Origin: Coriobacteriaceae bacterium
Lineage (GTDB): Bacteria; Actinomycetota; Coriobacteriia; Coriobacteriales; UMGS124
Length of the DNA: 37,953 nt
NCBI GenBank assembly: GCA_019420325.1
Contig: JAHZHK010000015.1
Location: 1 to 37,953 of the forward strand
Direction: 5' to 3'
Shown here: piece by piece, positions 33,265-37,953 of the stretch
Position numbering within the stretch: the first letter of the stretch is position 1
Layout: the number at the start of each line of letters is the position of its first letter
Program-made: the position numbers and the translations under genes
Notes under the pieces: model-generated
Database searches by the model: none
Seen by the model: the letters and a program-made list of their open reading frames with translations, nothing else
What the model was told of the DNA's origin: nothing

Positions 33265-36200
33265 ATGGCAAACATGGTCGTTTCGCGCCGAGCGTTCTCG
33301 AAGCTGATGGCCACGGCTGCGGCAACGGTCGCTGCGGGCAGCCTCGTCACAGGCCATGCGCTTGGCGAGGAAACCGCCGAGCAAGCAGCTTCCGCCGCAG
33401 AGGGCGTAAAGAAGATACGCTCGTGCTGCCGCGGCTGCGGCAAGTCCGAATGCGGCGTGTGGGTGTACGTGAAGGACGGCAGGGTCATCCGCACCGAAGG
33501 CGACGACTCATGCTTCTCCACGATGGGCAGCCACTGCTCAAAGGGGCAGGCCTCCATTCAGGCGTGCTATCACCCCGACCGCATCAAGTACCCCATGAAG
33601 CGCACTAATCCCAAGGGCGAGGATGATCCGGGTTGGGTGCGTATTTCCTGGGAAGAGGCATACCAGACCATCGCAGACAACTGCATGCAGATCAGGGAGA
33701 AGTACGGCCCCGAGGCTCTCTTTAGCTGGTGCGGCACCGGTCGTCAGTGGTGCATGCAGTCCGATGCCGGCATGGCACTGCAGCTGTTTGGCTCGCCTAA
33801 CGTTGTAGCCGCCTACCAGGTGTGCAAGGGTCCGCGCCACTTCGCCTCGGCACTCGACAACGTTGAGGCTTGGTCTTGGAGCGACGTTGACGCTCATCGT
33901 CCGGTGCTTGTGCAGTGGGCGACCGAGCAGTCGATTTCAAACTACGACGACTCCGCCCGTATGATTACCGATGTCGCCCGTGCAGCCGACACCTATATCT
34001 CTGTCGACCCCCGCAAGACCAACCTGGGCAGCAAGGCTGACTACTGGTTGAACCTGCGCCCTGGCACGGACGCCGCGCTCGCCTTGGGCTGGTGCAAGGT
34101 CGTCCTCGACCACGATCTGGTCGACTGGAAGTTCGTCAAGCGTTGGTCCAACGCGCCCTTCATGGTTGTCATGGACAAGGAGCCTGCTGGCTACGGCCGC
34201 GTCACCCAGCGCTACAGCAGCCCTTGGGATTTCAAGACCCGTCTGATTAGCGAAGCGGACATCGATCCTTCGATGGTGGACTGGGACGTTGAGGGAGAAG
34301 GCAATCCCCAGCGCTACATTGTTTGGGACACCATCAACGAGCGTTGGACGTATTGGCAGGCAGACCCCGAAGACGCTCACTGGGAAGGTGAGACCTGGAC
34401 TCCTCAGACGCAGGGGCGCATGGAGGATACCTCCAACGCCTGCTACGACGCGGTCGCAGGTTGGATCGCCGATCTTTCTGACTTCAACCCGCTGATTGAC
34501 CCTGCGGTCAATGGTGAGTTCGAGGTTACCTTGAAGGACGGCTCCGTTCACATTGCCCGCCCTGTCTGGGATATCTGGTGCGAGTACCTGGAGCAGTGGG
34601 ACCTTGCCCACACCGCCGAGGTCACCGGCGTCGATGCCGAAAAGATTGAGGCTGCCTGCCTGGCATGGGCGACCCGCGTTGAGCCCGACATCCCCAACGC
34701 TGGCATCAACTACGGCCTGGGCGTTGAACATGCCGGCAACTCCACGCAAAACTGCCGCGCTATCATGGCGGCTTGCGCTATGGTGGGCGCAATCGACACT
34801 CCCGGTGGTCAGCGCGGTGCTACCATCGGTTGGACCGATGCTGGCGACATGTGCGCTGTTCTTCTGCCTGGTCCCGATTCCTTCAAGAACATGCCCAGCC
34901 CCGAGTTGTTCAATCGTATGGCGGGCAATGAGAAGATGCCGCTCCTGAATTGGTACCAGGTTTGGGCGGACGCGAATTCGGTCATGGAGTGCGCTCACCG
35001 CGAGCCCGATGCTCCCTACGAGATCCACGGCGGCATGATCGGCTCCGGCGACCATATGAACATGGCGAACGCCACCTACAACTGGGAAGCGCTCAACATG
35101 CTCGATTTCTGCTTCGAGGCAAACCTTTGGCACTCCGCCACTTCTGGCTGCTCGGATATCCTGCTGCCCGTTTGCCACTGGCTTGAGATGAATACTTGGC
35201 GCGTTTCTCAGGGTTCTCAGGGCGCCTTTGGCTTGGGCTGCCGTGCCGTCGAGCCCCCGGGCGAGTGCAAGTCCGACCCGCTGTACTTCATGGAGCTCTC
35301 CAAGTACTTTGACGTGCACGCTTTCTACGATGCCGATGATCCTTGGCTCGAGAAGTCCGGTGCTGACAAGGAAATCGCCTACCTCGAGAACTGGCTGTTT
35401 GGGCCTTCTTGCTCCGTGCCTTTCAACAGCTGGCAGGAGCTCTACGACGCCTTCCAGGAGCATGGTTGGTGGAACATGAAGGAAATGGTCCCCGAGGATT
35501 GGGGAACCTTCCGCCGCTTTGAAACCGGCCAGGCATATCGCCCCGGCATGCATCAGCAGCCTTACATGGGCCAGATCAACATCCCCGGTTTTGTGACGCC
35601 GACCATGAAGCATGAATTCTGGAACACCACGATTGAGTCGTTCTACCCGAACGGCGAGGCCGGCCCGGAACTTGCGGCAGGCTTTACCAGTGAGGCCCTG
35701 CCTTACTATCAGGAGCCTGAGCATGGCCCCGTGGCCGACGCCGAGAACTACGAGGAGTATCCGATCACCTGCATCACCGGTCGCCGCATCCCCGTGTACT
35801 TCCATTCCGAACACCGCCAGCTTCCTTGGTGCCGAGAGCTCTGGCCTGTTCCCCGTATGGAGATCAACCCTGTCACGGCAGACGAACTCGGCCTCAAACA
35901 GGGCGATTGGGCTTGGATTGAGTCTCCTTGGGGCAAGGTGCGTCAGACCGTCGACCTGTATTATGGTATCGCTCCCGGAACGATAAATTGCGAGCATCAG
36001 TGGTGGTATCCCGAGTTTGCCGACCAGGCAGGCGGCGGTTTCGAGCTCTCCTGCATCAACTGCATCACCGACCGCAAGTGCCAGGACCGCTACAACGGTT
36101 CCGCCAACGTGCGCACCTACCCGGTCAAGGTTTACAAGGCGACGGCTGACAACTCGCCCTTTGGCAATCCCGTGCCCTGCGACCATCAGGGCAACGAGAT

Positions 36201-36276
36201 CATCGCTAGCCCCGATGACCCGCGTCTCAAGGCATGGCAAATCGGTGGGCCCGGCGTTTGCCCCGACAACTTCTAA
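33265..36276 (+). CDS. Tat-exported molybdopterin oxidoreductase, catalytic subunit
   Basis: A 1003-residue DMSO-reductase-superfamily enzyme binding bis-(molybdopterin guanine dinucleotide) with Mo or W. Tat signal VSRRAFSKLMATAAATVAAG. The N-terminal [4Fe-4S] site is C55-x2-C58-x4-C63-x27-C91. A cysteine that may ligate the metal is C187 in YQVCKGPRHF. WISWEEA-type (VRISWEEAY) and HYGLGVEH-like (NYGLGVEHAG) motifs and a C-terminal dinucleotide-binding domain (~residues 830-1000) complete it. Size, cysteine spacing and pairing with a soluble ferredoxin subunit resemble the group containing acetylene hydratase, pyrogallol transhydroxylase and Eggerthella catechol dehydroxylases. That group, rather than nitrate or DMSO reductases with membrane anchors, is my best guess. 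ATG 33265 has GGGAGG before it. The ferredoxin subunit starts 18 bp later. Confidence 0.9.
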   Translation: MANMVVSRRAFSKLMATAAATVAAGSLVTGHALGEETAEQAASAAEGVKKIRSCCRGCGKSECGVWVYVKDGRVIRTEGDDSCFSTMGSHCSKGQASIQACYHPDRIKYPMKRTNPKGEDDPGWVRISWEEAYQTIADNCMQIREKYGPEALFSWCGTGRQWCMQSDAGMALQLFGSPNVVAAYQVCKGPRHFASALDNVEAWSWSDVDAHRPVLVQWATEQSISNYDDSARMITDVARAADTYISVDPRKTNLGSKADYWLNLRPGTDAALALGWCKVVLDHDLVDWKFVKRWSNAPFMVVMDKEPAGYGRVTQRYSSPWDFKTRLISEADIDPSMVDWDVEGEGNPQRYIVWDTINERWTYWQADPEDAHWEGETWTPQTQGRMEDTSNACYDAVAGWIADLSDFNPLIDPAVNGEFEVTLKDGSVHIARPVWDIWCEYLEQWDLAHTAEVTGVDAEKIEAACLAWATRVEPDIPNAGINYGLGVEHAGNSTQNCRAIMAACAMVGAIDTPGGQRGATIGWTDAGDMCAVLLPGPDSFKNMPSPELFNRMAGNEKMPLLNWYQVWADANSVMECAHREPDAPYEIHGGMIGSGDHMNMANATYNWEALNMLDFCFEANLWHSATSGCSDILLPVCHWLEMNTWRVSQGSQGAFGLGCRAVEPPGECKSDPLYFMELSKYFDVHAFYDADDPWLEKSGADKEIAYLENWLFGPSCSVPFNSWQELYDAFQEHGWWNMKEMVPEDWGTFRRFETGQAYRPGMHQQPYMGQINIPGFVTPTMKHEFWNTTIESFYPNGEAGPELAAGFTSEALPYYQEPEHGPVADAENYEEYPITCITGRRIPVYFHSEHRQLPWCRELWPVPRMEINPVTADELGLKQGDWAWIESPWGKVRQTVDLYYGIAPGTINCEHQWWYPEFADQAGGGFELSCINCITDRKCQDRYNGSANVRTYPVKVYKATADNSPFGNPVPCDHQGNEIIASPDDPRLKAWQIGGPGVCPDNF

Positions 36277-36294
36277 TTGGGAGGAGGACACAGG

Positions 36295-36957
36295 ATGTCT
36301 CGCATGGCAATTGTTACTGATATCGACCGCTGCACCGGATGCCTTGCCTGCACGGTGGCGTGCAAGGTCGTTCACCCCATGCCTATCGGCAAGGTTTGGT
36401 GTCGCCCGCTGCGTGTGGGCCCCTACCCCATCGAGGGCGGTTCAGGCAACTGGCCTGACGTCGACATGTACTTCCTGAACGTCACGTGCCAGCATTGTGA
36501 GAACCCCCAGTGCGTCGAGGTATGCCCCACCGGCGCCTCGGTCAAGCTCGACGACGGCACCGTGCAAATTCACGCCGAGCAGTGCATCGGGTGCCAGCTT
36601 TGCATGCAGGCCTGTCCCTACGAGGTCCGTTACCTCAACGATGAGACCAATGTTGTAGAGAAGTGCACCCTGTGCCATGACGAAATCGAATCCGGCGAGT
36701 TCGAACTGCCCCGCTGCGTCTCCCAATGCTGTGGTATGGCTCGTTGGTACGGCGATTTGGACGAGGGCATCGAGTCCTTCAAGGGTCCCCGCGGCGCTAC
36801 TCTGGGCGAATACCTCCAGGATTTTGATGACTCTCAGGTTTACAGCCTGCCCGATAGCGGCAACGGCCCCACGAGCCTCTATATCCTGCGCAAGCAGCAG
36901 TGGCAGGGTGCCGACAAGACAACGTGGGAGGGGCTTGACTTTAAGTTCGTGAAGTAA
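36295..36957 (+). CDS. Ferredoxin-like [4Fe-4S] electron-transfer subunit (DmsB/NrfC type)
   Basis: A 220-residue iron-sulfur protein with four cysteine groups: C13/16/19/23, C65/68/73/77, C97/100/103/107 and C124/127/141/145, the pattern of four-cluster DmsB-like subunits. It should pass electrons to the molybdoenzyme, with which it is exported as a complex (the partner carries the Tat signal; this protein has none). No membrane anchor gene follows, unlike dmsABC or psrABC operons, so the complex is probably soluble or docks onto a shared donor. ATG 36295 is chosen because GGAGGAGG lies 7 bases before it; an earlier TTG at 36277 overlaps that ribosome binding site. Confidence 0.93.
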   Translation: MSRMAIVTDIDRCTGCLACTVACKVVHPMPIGKVWCRPLRVGPYPIEGGSGNWPDVDMYFLNVTCQHCENPQCVEVCPTGASVKLDDGTVQIHAEQCIGCQLCMQACPYEVRYLNDETNVVEKCTLCHDEIESGEFELPRCVSQCCGMARWYGDLDEGIESFKGPRGATLGEYLQDFDDSQVYSLPDSGNGPTSLYILRKQQWQGADKTTWEGLDFKFVK

Positions 36958-36973
36958 ATCGCATTGCCGCGAA

Positions 36974-37016
36974 GCGGAAGGGGGCTGCGGATGCGCTGCC
37001 CACGGCCCCCTTCCGC
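36974..37016 (+). terminator. Hairpin after the ferredoxin subunit gene
   Basis: GCGGAAGGGGGC (36974-36985) pairs perfectly with GCCCCCTTCCGC (37005-37016). No T run follows, so it may reduce rather than end transcription into the next gene, or protect the mRNA end. Confidence 0.5.
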
Positions 37017-37138
37017 CAGCGCATTCGTCTGGCCGTGCCTATATGTGACGCCGCCCGACGAACGCGCCGACCACGGCAGGGGGTGCCGCGGGATGCTTGG
37101 GGCACAATGCGTGAACGAAACCACCCGGAGGTATAGTC

Positions 37139-37885
37139 ATGGAATTAGGAGAAGCCCGTACCGAGAGCTGCCAGGGCGAGCCGGCGGACGCAGGGGCACC
37201 CGTGCGGTTTGCCATACATACGACGCATCATGATGACGACCGTCCGGCCGGGGTCCGGATTCCTGAGCTGTTTGAGCGCATGCAGCCGCATCGTCAGATA
37301 CTTCGAGCCATTCTCGAACGTTGCGATGCCATGCCTTGCCCCTTTTCCGAGGTATGCGAAATGATAGGCGACCTTTCGAAGGACCATCGGTCCGTGTATT
37401 CCCCGGAAGGTTTTTGTGACTTGCTTGAAAAGGCGGGTGCCCTTCAAAGAGTGACTGCTGAGGGCGAGCCGTTCCCCGGGGAGAATCCTGAGCCCCGCGT
37501 TGTCGTGGAGGATGGCGTCGAGTATCTCGAGCCTGTTGAGTTGCCCGAGCTCTATTACGTTACGACCGATGACGCGAGGCGGGCCATGGCCGACGATGGT
37601 GCTCTCTCAAAGATTGAGGAGCTCTTCGAGAGAGACGGGGGATACCTGCCTGTATACAAGCGAATTCTCCTGATGTGCGCCGAGGACGGGGGTGCTGCAA
37701 CAGCTGATCTTGACAGCGCAATCGTTGATGACCCCCTTGTACAGAGTCCTCGCTGCTATGCCTCGCGCTTCGTGACTTTCCTTGAATCCGTCGGCGCGGT
37801 CTTCTGGAAGTCGGGTTGGCACATCACCGAGGCTGGTCTTGAGGGACTCGAGATGCTTCGCGATGTCCAGGTAGCTGGCGTCTAG
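37139..37885 (+). CDS. Unrecognised two-repeat protein in the molybdoenzyme operon
   Basis: A 248-residue soluble protein I cannot assign. Residues ~50-110 and ~160-245 look like two copies of one unit: each starts with a helix (QILRAILERCDAM; YKRILLMCAEDGG), has a middle helix, then a conserved ending (FCDLLEKAGALQRV; FVTFLESVGAVFWKSGWHITEAG). The pattern suggests two winged-helix-like domains joined by an acidic linker. Position just after a molybdoenzyme/ferredoxin pair suggests a regulator, assembly factor or chaperone, but it lacks TorD-family motifs. GGAGGT lies before ATG 37139. Another gene starts 40 bp after its stop. Confidence 0.7.
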   Translation: MELGEARTESCQGEPADAGAPVRFAIHTTHHDDDRPAGVRIPELFERMQPHRQILRAILERCDAMPCPFSEVCEMIGDLSKDHRSVYSPEGFCDLLEKAGALQRVTAEGEPFPGENPEPRVVVEDGVEYLEPVELPELYYVTTDDARRAMADDGALSKIEELFERDGGYLPVYKRILLMCAEDGGAATADLDSAIVDDPLVQSPRCYASRFVTFLESVGAVFWKSGWHITEAGLEGLEMLRDVQVAGV

Positions 37886-37924
37886 GGGCGTCCCAACGAG
37901 ACACGATGCAACATGGAGGAAGCT

Positions 37925-37953
37925 ATGCTTGAGAACAAAACCATGCCAGTTGT
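37925..37953 (+). CDS. Start of a further gene, cut by the window end
   Basis: ATG 37925 follows GGAGG (37916) and reads MLENKTMPV before the window ends. Too short to classify; its spacing suggests that it continues the molybdoenzyme operon. Confidence 0.5.

Noticed and set aside
33937..36375. An 812-codon minus-strand open frame opposite the molybdoenzyme
   Set aside because: Same cause: stop-poor antisense of a GC-biased gene, with no ribosome binding site and no recognisable family.

Overview
The window looks like chromosome of a gut-type anaerobic actinobacterium of the class Coriobacteriia, most likely family Eggerthellaceae. The basis is high G+C sequence (AT-rich only in a few intergenic stretches), several twin-arginine (Tat) exported flavoprotein reductases, an exported molybdopterin oxidoreductase with a ferredoxin-like partner, and a LuxR regulator fused to a many-helix membrane domain. 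These are hallmarks of that family. The assignment rests on recognising families by eye, not on a database search. I saw no tRNA, rRNA, CRISPR array, transposase or prophage gene.

Layout. 1-2.2 kb: a CpXC-domain protein and, on the opposite strand, a HemW-like radical SAM protein. 2.5-6.7 kb: an AgrA/AgrC-type two-component pair followed by a Tat-exported FAD reductase. 6.8-8.6 kb: an ECF sigma factor overlapping a DUF4179-like membrane protein, then about 340 bp of repeats and sigma-gene debris. 8.9-13.8 kb (minus strand): a BrnQ branched-chain amino acid carrier and a heterodimeric ABC exporter pair. 13.9-19.9 kb: a FecB/FecCD/FepC-type metal importer, a MoeA-like protein, a methyltransferase and a DUF364 protein. 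20.1-24.5 kb: a HipA-like kinase, a second DUF364 protein, an AAA/DUF4143 ATPase and debris. 24.6-27.6 kb: a LysR regulator divergent from a second FAD reductase. 28.3-31.5 kb: the membrane LuxR regulator divergent from a third FAD reductase. 31.6-37.95 kb: a LysR fragment, an intact LysR, and a divergent molybdoenzyme/ferredoxin operon with an unrecognised accessory gene and the start of one more gene.

How the genes work together. The window reads as a series of plug-in respiration modules. Each has a dedicated regulator of a different class beside one exported reductase (three flavoproteins, one molybdoenzyme), and none carries its own membrane anchor or cytochrome. Electrons must therefore come from components encoded elsewhere. 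The metal-importer/MoeA-like/DUF364 cluster could supply molybdenum or tungsten for such enzymes, but that is inference.

Several genes are broken. The importer permease, the MoeA-like gene and the AAA ATPase each have one apparent missing base in a CCC or GGG run. The importer ATPase lacks its Walker A region through an in-frame deletion. The three single-base lesions could be sequencing errors; the ATPase deletion is less easily explained that way. Two families of about 77-bp imperfect palindromes occur, two copies each, between genes.
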